64,000 nt of DNA from Costus lasius (taxonomy: Eukaryota > Streptophyta > Magnoliopsida > Zingiberales > Costaceae): the NCBI GenBank assembly GCA_027563935.2, contig JANVAS020000239.1, positions 4,402,001 to 4,466,000 of the forward strand, in the 5' to 3' direction. Made by a program: the position numbers and the translations under genes. Shown in pieces: positions 46,489 through 57,786 of the stretch. Position 1 is the stretch's first letter. Each line of letters starts with the position of its first letter. A model generated the notes under the pieces. The model was not told the origin of the DNA, made no database searches, and saw only the letters and a list, made by a program, of their open reading frames with translations.

Positions 46489-48309
46489 GGTGTTCGTTGC
46501 TGCAGGTATCTACAACAATGCAAGAACAGCAAGGTCAGTATCAATGTTAAGAATCAATCAGGACTTAAGAAAGATTCTTTTTCTCACTATTTTATCTGAC
46601 TGAAAAATCCATTAAACAGTCCGAAAGAGTAAACACTCTTTTAGTGAGATGGGATCCAGATTTCATACTTGGTCTCCGCGTCCCGCTCAAGCGAGATAAG
46701 GTGCACAGAGAGTACAAGCACTAATTTCTAGTAGGCAGTCCCTGCCGATCGCCAACCCGTGCGATTCCCCTTCATCTGGGCAATCCAGCAGACTGTGCCA
46801 ACTGAGTTGGTACAACACAGTCTCTGACCCCACAGATGGCTGCCTCCATGTGCTACCATATGCGCCACATATGTAGCCTACATGGTCAAGCTGACCCGAC
46901 CTACTCCCTGGACCACCACGTGCTATGCTGAGCAACGAGAAGCGATAAATCCCTTCTCTGTAACACGCAGGTGTAATCCCACACCGTCTGAAGATAGATG
47001 GACGTGCCCACTGAGTGGGTACAACACGGCTCCAACGATAGTCAGAACAGTGAGGTTTCGCGTCAGAAGGCTTACGAGCTTGATATTTAGCGTTGGATTT
47101 TAACGGTCTTTTATCTTCTTGACTATCATGCATTTCCTATGGTGATAGCAGAAGATAAACTAATCATGCAATTCTAATATTTAAACAATAAAAGAAAGCA
47201 TGGATCTTATGTGGTAAACGCCCATGAAACCTAAGTAAGACCTTAATTAACTTAAGTCTTCACTTGTTTTTCTTCATGGGTCTTTAGCTGCTCATTTGGC
47301 CCAAACCAGGGCCTAAGCGCCATCTGCAGCTCAGGTGCGCCTACCAGGGAAAATGCGCCTGGTCCCAGAGTCGAACCCTGGACCTCCCACCTGGTCAAGC
47401 CACTGCTGCATGCGCCTCTGCCAAGTGTGCTCTGTGCTCTTGTCTGATTAATTTACAAATTAATCTATCTAGACAAGATTGACTCGCAGGTCAATTACAT
47501 TTTATAAATTAAATAGAAGGTGATACGCAGATCACAATTAAAAATAATTTACAAAATAATTCCAGGCACGCAGGCCCCAGCACAGCACACATTAAACATG
47601 GGCAGCCCACATAAGACTAAATAAACATACATATGGCATCATACATCATGTGATCCAATCATGAAAAATAAAATTTTTGAAAAACCCCATTGAGATTAAT
47701 TTTATTTTTCCTTATTAGCCTTACTACCTTACAACGGTCCATTACTAGGGATCCTCTCATCGAACCTAGTCAGATCCTGTGCCCTTACATGCACCAAGTC
47801 CTAACTGACTTGAGTCGACCAAAAGGTCAACAATGCATGCGCCAAGGGCTGAACGACCACAATGAGGTCTGGCAAGCGGGTGTGACCCCGGGCCTAACTC
47901 ATGTGCGTTCATAGGTTGTCTCAATCAGACATCGCTACACGCCTGTCTGCAGTCGACCTATAGCCATCTGATGCTTGCGCACAGATGCTATCTGGTCGAC
48001 CCATCAAGGCTGTCAGATAGTCTGATCAGACTGTTGGATCTAACCTAGGGGATGATTTCAACCCTAATAACCCGTCTAAGGGTTTACAGCAGGGCCTTAG
48101 ATCTAATGTTAGTCGCGCATGTGATCCATTTTTGAGAAAACAAAGATGCGCCAACATGCCAACATGCACGCGCAAATGAAACATAAAATAGGTTTCTACA
48201 TGAAACATATTAACATGATAAAATTACGCATGATATAGATCTAAACATTCATGGAACACAAAATCAAAGCAATCATATAATTACGCATGTAACCTGCTCT
48301 GATACCAAT
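46489..48309 (-). other. E4 leader
   Basis: About 1.8 kb between LTR and gag. It contains an open frame of 148 codons (46687-47133) whose homologue is also present in E7, E8 and E10, and a tRNA-like hairpin with GGTTCGA (about 47361-47385). The primer site is at its upstream end. No supported protein product. Confidence 0.8.
48296..48307 (-). promoter_or_regulatory. E4 primer binding site
   Basis: Minus-strand TGGTATCAGAGC two bases inside the 5' LTR end, matching initiator methionine tRNA. Confidence 0.88.
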
Positions 48310-49980
48310 TGTAGGGAACCCCTTTCATGAGGGGTGCGAAACCCTAAAGTGGCGCAACATGATAGGCAGCGGATTTAAGGGTCGAAGAGCATGCATTATA
48401 TGATCAACTTTCGAAACATGAATAGAGAAGATGCGATTCATACCATAGCCATTTCAAGATGGCGCCTTGGAAGCAAGAGAACAACGAAGGTCTCCTCCAA
48501 ATCGTCACACACAAGATGAGCGACGGCTTGCTTCTTGTCGTCCCTTGTGCTAGCAAGGATCGACCAAGATGTCTTTGATCGAAAGGAAAGGGATGGAGAT
48601 GTCGATCTCTCTTGGCCGAATCTTCCTCTATGCTTCAAGTTGTCGCCGCACACCAAAAAGTGTCGAGAGGAATGAGTTTGAGTGACGAGAATAGAGAACC
48701 CTCTATTCGAACGTGAGCCATCTCCAAGTGGAGATCATGGTTACTAAAAATAGCAACCACTCATCGCTCCAATGTTCACGCCAAGTGAACATGTCGCCAC
48801 GCCTTGAACCATGCGCTCATTTCATGAGCTGGTTCAATTTGGTTCGGTTTAAGAACCAATCAAGCCAAGCAATCAAGTCTAGATCTCAAATAAACCCTAA
48901 GGCTCCAGATCTAACCGTTGATCTCTTGATGCTTCTGATCTCACCGATCTAGCATCTATTCTCTCGATCGAAGCTTACCGATCTCAAGCCCTAATCAATC
49001 AAACATGATCAGACCAGATCTCACTTACAATCAGAGATCAAATCCCTTTAAACTGAACTTAAACAATTCAGTCCACACGATCTGACTTAAGTAAGCCATA
49101 TCATCAAATTGTGCGACCCTGAGGGTTTCCTTTAAATGTCGGTAACGATAACTCACGTCATCACGATCAGTGAGGGGTATCTAGCAACACATCACTGTCT
49201 CCCGATATAAAGGAAAGAGTCTTCCAAGACTACACCCAAAATACAGCACAAGCGTGAATCAACTTCACTAAGCATACATATTTCCTTTGCCACTGGATGT
49301 TCTTATTGGACAAGCGTGTCAAGCTTGTAATTCCAATATGATGAGCATGATTAGATCAGATGATCACAGTCACCCAGGTATGGCCATACACTTTCTCAAT
49401 CATCTCATCCAGGGGGCCCTTTAGAACATCGCACTCCTTAAACAAGGAGACGGCAATCCTATGTCTATCACTAGTGCCCTAACATGACTCAAGCTCACCA
49501 TCCAAGATAGTCTATAATCATTATGTTTCAAATGATATTGAACTAACTCAAAACAATGACAATCATCATTTAGAAACACAAGTAATCTCAAGTCAGAGGA
49601 AATGTGCCACTTGTTACAATCAAGGATTATTCACATTGTGACAAGCAACTGAATATCCTAGTAGGGTCTGTCCGGTACATCCAATGTACCCATGAGTCTA
49701 CATCTTATTCCATGCTCGAAGCATCCTATAAGATTAGAACACATATTAGTCTTAACCATATCAAGGCTGTCTCATGTTCACCAAGATACATCGACTAAGG
49801 ACATAATAGCATGTCAGCCCAGCTGAACAGCATTGAGACATTATTCAGAAGTACACTTATTGCAGCAGACAAGGTAACAAACTGAATAATAACCATGCCT
49901 TTATAAACACAAGAGTTTATTACATGATACTGATACAATCCTTAGGCCTCAAACATTAGCCTTAAGGGCATACCCCAACA
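48310..49980 (-). repeat. E4 5' LTR
   Basis: 1671 bp, from TGTAGGGAAC to GGGCATACCCCAACA on the plus strand. It pairs with 6317-7768 plus 42366-42583. Uninterrupted. Confidence 0.95.
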
Positions 49981-49985
49981 CACAT

Positions 49986-50976
49986 GTCCTAATCAATCAA
50001 ACATGATTAGACTAGATCTCACTTTTAATTAGAGCTTAAATTCCTTTAAACTGAACTAGATAATTCCAGTCCACACGATCTGACATAAGTAAGCCATATC
50101 ATCAAATTGTGCGACCCTAAGGGTTTCCTTCAATGTCGGTAACGATAACTTACGTTATCACGACCAGAGAGAGGTATCTAGCAACACATCGCTGTCTTCT
50201 AATATGAGAGTCTTCCAAGACTACTCCCAAACCACAGCACAAGTGTGAATCTCATTCACTTGGCATACATGTTTCCCTTTGCCACTGGATGTTCTCTTCG
50301 GACAAGTGTGTCAAGCCTGTGATTCCAACATGATGAAAATGGTTAGATCAGATGAACATAGTCGTCTGGGTATGGCCATACACATTCTCAACCATTTCAT
50401 CCATAGGGCCCCTTTAGAACATCACACTCCAACCAGGAGAGGCAATCCTATATCTATCACAAGTACCCTAACATGACTCATGCCCACTATCCAAGATAAT
50501 CCTTAATCATTATCTTTCAAATGATATGGAACTACCTCAAGATAATGCCAATCATCACTTAGAAACATAAGTGATCTCAAGTCAGAGGGAATATGCCACT
50601 TGCTTGCATACAAGGATTATTCACATTGTGACAAACAATTGAATATCCTGAGAAGGGTCAGTCCAGTACATCCAATGCACCTATGTGTCTAAATCTTATT
50701 CCATGCTCGAAGCATCCTATAAGATTAGAACACATATTAGTCTCAATCATACCAAGGCTGTCTCACGTTCACCAAGATATCTCGACTAAGGACAATACTG
50801 AATGTCAGCTAAACTGAACATCATTGAGACATTACACAGAAGTATACATATAGCAGCAGATTATGTAACAATCTGAATAACAACGAATGCCTTCAAAAAC
50901 ATATATATTTAGTTTATACATGATACTGAAAATAACCCAAGGCCTCAAACATTAGCCTTAAGGGCATACCCTAACA
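49986..50976 (-). repeat. E3 solo LTR, right part
   Basis: U3-side continuation, diverged but colinear with other family LTRs (AATCAATCAAACATGATTAG block, and CCTTAAGGGCATACC at the end). Confidence 0.8.
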
Positions 50977-50981
50977 GGGTT

Positions 50982-51918
50982 AAATTGGATTGGATCCAAG
51001 GGCTTGGTCAATATGCATAATGGACATTGGGCTGGGCCCATTGAAAAGTTGGGCTTAATGGGCTTAAGGAGAAGGATGTGTAGGCGCATGGTTAACCCTA
51101 GTTAGACTAGGTTTGGCGCCTACGACACATATGGTTAATATAAGTTCATATTAATTATTTGTGGGTTATTTAATTAATTAATTTAAATAATTGTATGGAG
51201 TCCTATTTAATAGGGCTGATTATTTAAATTATTAATTAGAGTCCTAATTGGATTAGGACTTGATTATTTAAATGATTAATTAGAATCCTAATTGGATTAG
51301 GACTTAATTAAATCAGTAAAATAATCCTATTCCTACTTCTTCTCCTAGCCACTACTCTAACCGCCCCTTGCTCTATATAATGAGCCCTAGCCGCCCCCTC
51401 TCATGTGACACAACTTATTGAAGGCGTGAGAACAAGAGGAGGGGCGAGAGCAAGAGGATCAAGAGGAGTTGGCGCATCTCTTCATCAACCAAGCCGCAAG
51501 CACTTCTTCTTCTTCATCCTTGGCGCTTCTTCTATTGAAGGTGGTGCAAGTGTGACTTGTGCTTGGCGGCATCTCCCTCTTCCTTCTTCAACCTTGGCGC
51601 ATATACCTTGGAGGTGGCGCAAGTTGAGAAGAAGGTGACCTAAGGCTTGGATCTTCTTCCCAAGGCTAGCACCGGGCGTGGAAGAAGAGGACTCGAGGTG
51701 ATCCGTGTGTGTGAGACTGCAAAGGGTGCACGCTTGGGCGCCTACTACGACATCAACCTCGCATCGCTCATAAGGTATTTTCTATCTCATCGTGTCGATT
51801 CCCTCGCATACGATCTTCACTGGGTTTTTGGGACTGGCATGTTTCGGGGGTATTCTTCCGCTGCGCAATGTATTTGCATCTCTGAAATTTTGTAAAATAT
51901 CCCCGGGGTTTCCCAACA
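50982..51918 (+). repeat. E2 5' LTR, second half
   Basis: Continuation of the E2 LTR after E3 and its target copy. It ends TTTCCCAACA immediately before a primer binding site, which fixes the LTR edge. It contains a clear TATA box at 51374-51380. It has AT-rich stretches with repeated TTAATTA motifs near 51160-51310. Confidence 0.75.
51374..51380 (+). promoter_or_regulatory. Candidate TATA box in E2 LTR
   Basis: TATATAA in a GC-rich context, followed by about 540 bp to the LTR end. The placement suits a U3 promoter with transcription starting about 30 bases downstream and a long R-U5. No transcript evidence is available. Confidence 0.4.
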
Positions 51919-51919
51919 G

Positions 51920-51930
51920 TGGTATCAGAG
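51920..51930 (+). promoter_or_regulatory. E2 primer binding site
   Basis: TGGTATCAGAG one base after the LTR end, complementary to the 3' end of plant initiator methionine tRNA as in most plant copia elements. The next bases (TGAG) depart from the usual GC. Confidence 0.8.
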
Positions 51931-53541
51931 TGAGTTGCGAGACTCGAACGATGTATTTTCATGCTTTTCCATGCTCACATGCCATATTTACAATTTTCGC
52001 AAATTGCATATTCTTATGGCAAATGATTTTTCTAAAGTAGGAAAAATTAGGGTTTCTTGTTCCTATCATCTTTTCAATTTCTTTTGGATCTTTGGAATAT
52101 TTTTCTAGCATGATTTAAGGATCAAAGGCGCACGTGATTTTGTCAAGTAGGACGGGCATTGTGTCTTCGGATTGGCCGGGTCTCTTGATCTGACAAAATT
52201 ACCAGCTGAGAGGATCTTTGAAATCATCATGAAAATTAATTGCAAATAACCAAGAGATTTGTGAAAAGAAGATGAGGAAAAGAGACTAGTTTTATGAAAA
52301 AGTAAAATTTCAGATTTTATGTTTTTCATGAGCATGTAGAACTGCATGTGTAGATACCTTGCTTGTGCATAATGTTGTGATCATGAGTCAAGCCCCTTTG
52401 CATGCCTGTGTTGTATCTTTGTGAGGCCTGCGTGCCGCTTTTCTTTTCTTTTGTTTTTGTAATAAGAAGAAGAAGATTAGGGGCGCAATCACTTGGAACC
52501 ATGGCGCATGCATGCTTGATGGCGCATGAAGGAGAGGCGCAAGATGGCATGGCCGAACCCTAGGGTTTGAGAGCTAGCCATCTTGGCTCCTTGCATAGTG
52601 GCGCATCATCTATGGAGAAAGACCCGTGGCATTGGCCGAACCCATGAGGGACACCTCTAGGGTTTGAGAGCTAAACCATGGAAGGAAGGACCTTAGAGCC
52701 AACCTTGAAGATCAAATTAGTGGTCGGCTAGGCTAGGTCTTGTCTTTGGGGCTTGAGTCCTAGGTCAAGAGTTGAACCTCCTTGTGGCATGGGTTGGTTC
52801 AATGTCTTGAATAGGCTATGATCACATCATTCATTTACTGCTTTCCATATCTGCTAAAGCATGCCTGTTTTATCGTTATGTTATCACTATAGGATTGCAT
52901 GCCTGTAATGTTAGACATAAGATAAAACTGATGAGACCTCAAAAACCCTCATAAATAAATATCAAGTCTAGTAGCCTTCTAATGCGTAGCCCTCACTAAG
53001 CTATTAATCAGTGGTGTTGTGAACTATTTCCCACCCTCGTGGGACACACCCACTTATCTTTAGAAAGTGCGTGGTGGCAATGGTTTCCCCAGAAAGTTTT
53101 AATCAAGCGCGCCTTCGCAAGGAAACTCGTTGGCCCTAGGCATAACGGTTAGGAATGGAATTGACTAGATTTTCACATATGTTTGGCATATGGTGGTGCT
53201 CTAGAGGCATCGTTGAGAGGTTAGGGTTTCATGCGGTATCCAGCCCTCGCTGGAAATGAAATGCCTAGACTGTCTCAATAAGGGGAATTGCTTGGAGCAA
53301 TCGGGCGACGTGCCCACCTTAGGAAGCATGGGTTACTTTGTGCATCTCATCCCACCCTCGTGGGACGCGAAGCCTCATGTGGAATAAGGATCCCATCTCA
53401 CTAGGAAGTTTTAAACTTCCCGATTGACTTTGTGGGTTGTCAATTCGATTAAAATAGTGGGAGATATAATCATTTAAAACAAGTCCAGTCTAAATGATTT
53501 AAAGTAGTACTAATCTGCTATTTCTTGATTGTTGTAGAACA
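51931..53541 (+). other. E2 leader (noncoding)
   Basis: About 1.6 kb between the primer site and gag. No supported gene. The segment around 52950-53420 resembles in layout the conserved leader block of the other copia elements (paired GTGGGA/CCCACC motifs, then a match close to GATCCCATCTCACTA at about 53389-53402), but it is strongly diverged. Confidence 0.6.
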
Positions 53542-55503
53542 ATGGCAATGAACAATAGCGGATTGTCACTGCGATCACTACTTGATAAGGATAAGTTGGT
53601 TGGAACCAACTTTATGGACTGGCATCGGAACTTGAGGAACCTTTTCCTGCGGCTCCTGCGCCTAATGCCCGAGCGGCAGACATGGATGCTTTTAGAAAGC
53701 ATCAGGACGACTCTATGGAGGTAGCATGTCTCATGCTGGCCACTATGGCACCTGAACTTCAGGTGCAATATGAGGAGCAGAACGCTTTTCAGATGATAAC
53801 TCGTTTGAAACAGATGTTCGAAGCTCAGGCCAGAACTGAGATATTTGACATCGCCAAAGCAGTCTTTCGGTGTAAGTTATCCGAGGGTGCACCAATGAGA
53901 CCCCATGTTCTCAAGCTGATTGGGAACGTGGATCATCTCAGGAGACTGGGACACGCCATAGATAATGAGCTGGTTGTGGATCTTATTCTACATTCCTTGC
54001 CCCTAGCTTTAGTCCATTTATCATAAATTTCAACATGAACCAAATTGAGTGCACACGGGAGGAACTGTTGAATATGCTCCAGACAGCCGAGTGTCAGATG
54101 GTAAAGACCAAATCTTATTCTGTTCTTTTGGTCCCTTCGGCCAAGAAGATGAAGAAAAAGGGAAAGGCACAAGCCAAGGGCGGTGCCAAGGGTCCTACCT
54201 AAACACTGAAGAAAAAGGAAAAGAAGTCAAAGGACCAGAGGTGCTTCCACTGTGGCCAGTAGGGTCACTGGAGGAGGGACTACAAGCAACTTCAAAATGA
54301 GGAGAAGAAAGGCTTGGCCTTAGCTTCAAACTCATGTATTTATATTATAGAAGTCAATCTTTCTATTTCTATATCATGGGTATTGGATACCACATGTGGA
54401 GCTCATATTTGTATAAATATGCAGGCGCTCAAGAAAAGTAGAACGGTGCGGGTTGGAGAGATTGACCTACGAGTTGGAAACGGGGCACAAGTTGCTGCTG
54501 TTGCTGTAGGAGTTTTGACTCTCTCCTTGTCTTCTGGACTTCTATTAGAGTTAGATAATTGCTATTATGTACCTTTGCTTACTAAGAACATTATATCCAT
54601 TCCTTGCTTGGCAAAGAAGGGATTTAAGTTTGAAATAAATAAGAACTCTTGTTCATTTTCATTTGCAAATATGTTCTATGGGAAGGGTACTTTGTGCAAT
54701 GGTCTATATGTGTTAGACATGGATAACTCTATTTGTAACATAAATAATAAAAGGACCAAACTGAGTGGTTCAGTTGGTGCTTTCCTATGGCATTGTCGAT
54801 TAGCCCATATAAACAAGAATTGCATTCAACAACTCCATGGAAATGGGTTGTTAGATTCAATGTCCTTCGAGGAATTTGATATATGTGAGCCTTGTTTATT
54901 AGGGAAAATGGCAAAGGCACCCTTCACCAAAATTGGTGAGAGGGCAGGAGGTTTATTGGATCTCATACATAGTGATGTGTGTGCGCCATTCAATAAACAA
55001 GCCAGAGGAGGGCACAACTACTTCATTACCTTTACTGATGATTTCAGTAGGTATGGTTATGTCTACTTAATGAGACATAAATCTACATCCTTTGAGAAAT
55101 TCAAGGAGTTCAAGAATGAAGTAGAAAACCAGCTTGGTAGATCCATTAAGGCTCTTCGATCAGATAGTGGTGGAGAGTACCTGAGTGGTGAGTTTCTTGA
55201 CTATCTGAGAGAGTGTGGGATTTTATCCCAACTCACTCCTCCTAGAACACCCCAATGGAATGGTGTGTCTGAAAGGAGAAATCAAACTTTGTTGGACATG
55301 GTTCGATGTATGATGAGTCATGCAACTCTACCTCCCTCATTCTGGGGACATGCACTAGAAACAGCTTCTCTGATACTGAATAATGTTCCATCTAAGAGTG
55401 TCTCAAAGATTCCATACAAGGTATGGAGTGGGAGATGCCCTAATCTCACCTTTATCAGGATCTGGGGATGTGAGGCTTATGTCAAACGTCAGGATTCTAA
55501 ATA
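53542..55503 (+). pseudogene. E2 copia gag-PR-IN, degenerate
   Basis: Starts with an ATG followed by a recognisable copia Gag. The reading frame is broken: Gag pieces at 53542-53650 and 53682-54026 are in different frames because of a deletion in the first 100 codons, and the part from about 54010 is in a third frame. The zinc knuckle near 54240-54280 has a TAG in place of a codon after its second cysteine. From 54314 the frame is open through the protease (motif DTTC where E8 has DTAC), pre-integrase finger and integrase with the D, D and E residues, until it ends abruptly at 55503. RT and RNase H are missing. Non-functional. Confidence 0.9.
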
Positions 55504-55990
55504 GATTATGCTCAATCATTGTCAGGCCATTGCAGTTGGGTCCAAAGATATGCCTTTTGAAAATTTCCTGCAAAATTTAAGGTACATAAGGCTCACAAAA
55601 GGCTCAGATCAAAAACAGTCTCAAAAAAATAATAATGATAAAAAATAATATCAAGAGAGGATCAGAGATGTCGCCGGAAGTTTGAAGAGGATGCAGGTGG
55701 AAAGATGCTAGTTGAAAAGCTCCTAGCAATGGTGGTAATGGTGCCGACAGTAGAGTGAGTAATCTCTGGTGGCCTGCTAGAGATCACAGTCTTGGCGGTG
55801 AGATCGTCGGGCTATGGAAGATAATACTGCACATAAAAAAAATTTGCAAATTCACAAATCTTCATATATCACAGTTCTGTCACAACTATGAAAATCCAAA
55901 ACTTGCAAAAAGAAAAAACAAAGTTAAATCTAAAACAAAATACTTAGTCTTGCAATACTAACAACTATTTTGATATTAACAAAACTAAGG

Positions 55991-56007
55991 TCCCGGCAAC
56001 GGCGCCA
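55991..56007 (-). promoter_or_regulatory. E9 primer binding site, tRNA-Asp type
   Basis: Minus-strand TGGCGCCGTTGCCGGGA is complementary to the 3' end of plant tRNA-Asp(GTC). It is followed by element sequence, so it is not a tRNA gene. Confidence 0.75.
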
Positions 56008-56013
56008 AAAATT

Positions 56014-56077
56014 TGATAGCCCAAAAGGGAACACTACAAGTCTGGCACGCGTGTACCTCTGTCCGCCAGCATCAGCA
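56014..56077 (-). repeat. E9 LTR end fragment
   Basis: 64 bp of LTR, starting TGATAGCCC on the plus strand, before the E10 insertion. Confidence 0.55.
56073..56077. repeat. Presumed left TSD of E10 (CAGCA)
   Basis: Five bases of E9 before the E10 LTR. The right copy lies outside the window. Confidence 0.5.
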
Positions 56078-57766
56078 TGAAGGACCCCTTTCGTGAGGGG
56101 GGCGAAACCCATAGCCATGTAAATTTCTTTTTCGGCAGCGGAATTAGGGTTTCATAAGGATCGCATACATCATATATGATCAACTTAAAATTGCATAGAT
56201 CTTAGATGGAATCATACCATAGCCATTACTTGGATGGCGGCTTGGAAGAAGAAGGCGATAAGGCTTTCCTCCAAAGATGACGCACACAAGTTGAGTGGTC
56301 GGCTACTCCTTGTGACTCCTTGTGCTAGCAAGGATCTCCAAGTGTCCTTTTGTGTGTGGAAGAGAAGAGATGAATCTTCTATGCTGATTGAACCTTCTCC
56401 TTTGGCGTGAAGATCACCCAAGACGAGCGCAAGAGCACAAGTCGGCGAGAGAGAGCGAGAGAGTAACCCCCACATTCGAAAACGTTGGGGAATTAACCAA
56501 AGGAGGAAAAACGCCTTTCTAAAAATAGAAAGCACTAAGTCCTCATTCAATCCCACGTTACCTTCGAACGTCTCCCATTCGAACCAAGCGTTCACATAAG
56601 TGAACCGATTCAATTCATTCGGTTCAATGCATTTGGTTCAAAGACCAAATCAAATCAACATTGGTTCAGATCTCATTAAACCAAATGGTTTAAGATCTAA
56701 CCGTTCATCTCTCGATGCTCTCGATCTCACCGATCTAGCATCCAATCTCTCGATCGAAGCTTACCGATCTCAAGCCCTAATCAATCAAACATGATCAGAC
56801 CAGATCTCACTTACAATCAGAGTTTAAACTCCTTTAAACTAAACCAAAACAATTCAGTCCACACGATCTGACATAAGTAAGCCATATCATCAAATTGTGC
56901 GACCCTAAGGGTTTCCTTTAAATGTCGGTAACGATAACTTACGTTATCACGATCAGTGAGGGGTATCTAGCAACACATCACTGTCTCCCGATATAAAGGA
57001 AAGAGTCTTCCAAGACTACACCCAAACCACAGCACAAGTGTGAATCCACTTCACTAGGCATACATGATTCCTTTGCCACTGGATGTTCTTATTGGACAAG
57101 CGTGTCAAGCCTGTGACTCCAATATGATGAGAATGATTAGATCAGATGAACACAGTCATCTGGGTATGGCCATACACTTTCTCAATCATCTCATCCAGGG
57201 GGGCCCCTTTAGAACATCACACTCCAAACTAGGAGACGGCAATCCTTTATCTATCACTAGTGCCCTAACATGACTCATGCTCATTATCCAAGATAGTCTA
57301 TAACTATTATGTTTCAAATGATATTGAACTACTTCAAAACAATGACAATCATCATTTAGAAACACAAGTGATCTCAAGTCAGAGGACATATGCCACTTGT
57401 TGCATACAAGGATTATTCACATTGTGACAAGCAATTGAATATCCTAGTAGGGTCTGTCCAGTACATCCAATGTACCCATGAGTCTACATCTCATTCCATG
57501 CTCGAAGCATCCTATAAGATTATAACACATATTAGTCTCAATCATATCAAGGCTGTCTCAAGTTCACCAAGATATCTCGACTAAGGACAATACAGCATGT
57601 CAGCCAAGCTGAACAGCATTGAGACATTATTCAGAAGTACACTTATTGCAGCAGACAATGTAACAAACTGAATAACAACCATTTCCTTTATAAACATAAG
57701 AGTTTATACATGATACTGAAAGAATCCCAAGGCCTCAAACATTAGCCTTAAGGGCATACCCCAACA
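56078..57766 (-). repeat. E10 3' LTR
   Basis: 1689 bp, TGAAGGACCCC to GGGCATACCCCAACA on the plus strand; its start is repeated at 63494. Intact. Confidence 0.95.
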
Positions 57767-57781
57767 ATCTCCCACTTGCAC
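57767..57781 (-). promoter_or_regulatory. E10 polypurine tract
   Basis: Minus-strand GTGCAAGTGGGAGAT adjacent to the 3' LTR. Confidence 0.88.
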
Positions 57782-57786
57782 TTAAT

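Larger units (their letters stand above)
6317..49980 (-). mobile_element. E4: full-length copia element, split by E5
   Basis: Minus-strand copia with both LTRs, primer site, polypurine tract and a full-length polyprotein region containing two in-frame stops. Its 3' LTR is split by E5. Net length without inserts is about 9.1 kb. It is flanked by exact CACAT copies and inserted in E3. LTR-LTR divergence by eye is about ten substitutions plus one 1-bp indel in 1670 bp. Confidence 0.93.
5649..50976 (-). mobile_element. E3: solo copia LTR, split by E4
   Basis: One LTR of the copia family in minus orientation, in two parts (5649-6316 and 49986-50976; total 1659 bp, close to the 1670-1691 bp of intact family LTRs). 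It has no internal region of its own and is flanked by exact GGGTT copies, so it is a solo LTR left by recombination between two LTRs. The right edge ends CCCTAACA; the left edge begins TA instead of TG, so the terminal CA of the element strand has decayed. Confidence 0.8.
4649..55503 (+). mobile_element. E2: old Ty1/copia element hosting the stack
   Basis: Plus-strand copia element inserted into E1. Its 5' LTR is split by E3 (4649-5648 and 50982-51918). The internal part carries an iMet-type primer site, a 1.6 kb leader and a degenerate gag-PR-IN block to 55503, where it breaks against E9. RT, RNase H and 3' LTR are absent. Its left target site would be CCTAC at 4644-4648; the right copy is not visible. 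LTR termini are TGTTGG and CCAACA, a 6-bp inverted repeat typical of the order. Confidence 0.85.
55504..56077 (-). mobile_element. E9: Athila-like gypsy 5' fragment
   Basis: On the minus strand: an LTR end (edge at 56014), six spacer bases, a primer site matching plant tRNA-Asp (55991-56007) and about 490 bp of leader without ORFs. A tRNA-Asp primer site is typical of Athila-type gypsy elements. The left side meets E2 pol without an LTR or target copy, so it is a truncation, not a clean insertion. The right side is cut by E10. Confidence 0.6.

Noticed and set aside
51405..52040. ORFs of 77-82 codons in the E2 LTR end
   Set aside because: They overlap the LTR edge and primer site, have no recognisable motif and are best read as chance frames in the transcribed R-U5.
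55991..56007. Part of a tRNA-Asp gene
   Set aside because: Only the last 17 bases match, and they are positioned as a primer binding site next to an LTR edge.
57186..57584. ORFs of 64-67 codons seen in every copia LTR (for example 17095, 24497, 49604, 57390)
   Set aside because: They recur because the LTR block is conserved within the family; wording varies by indel and strand, with no start context or motif to support a protein.
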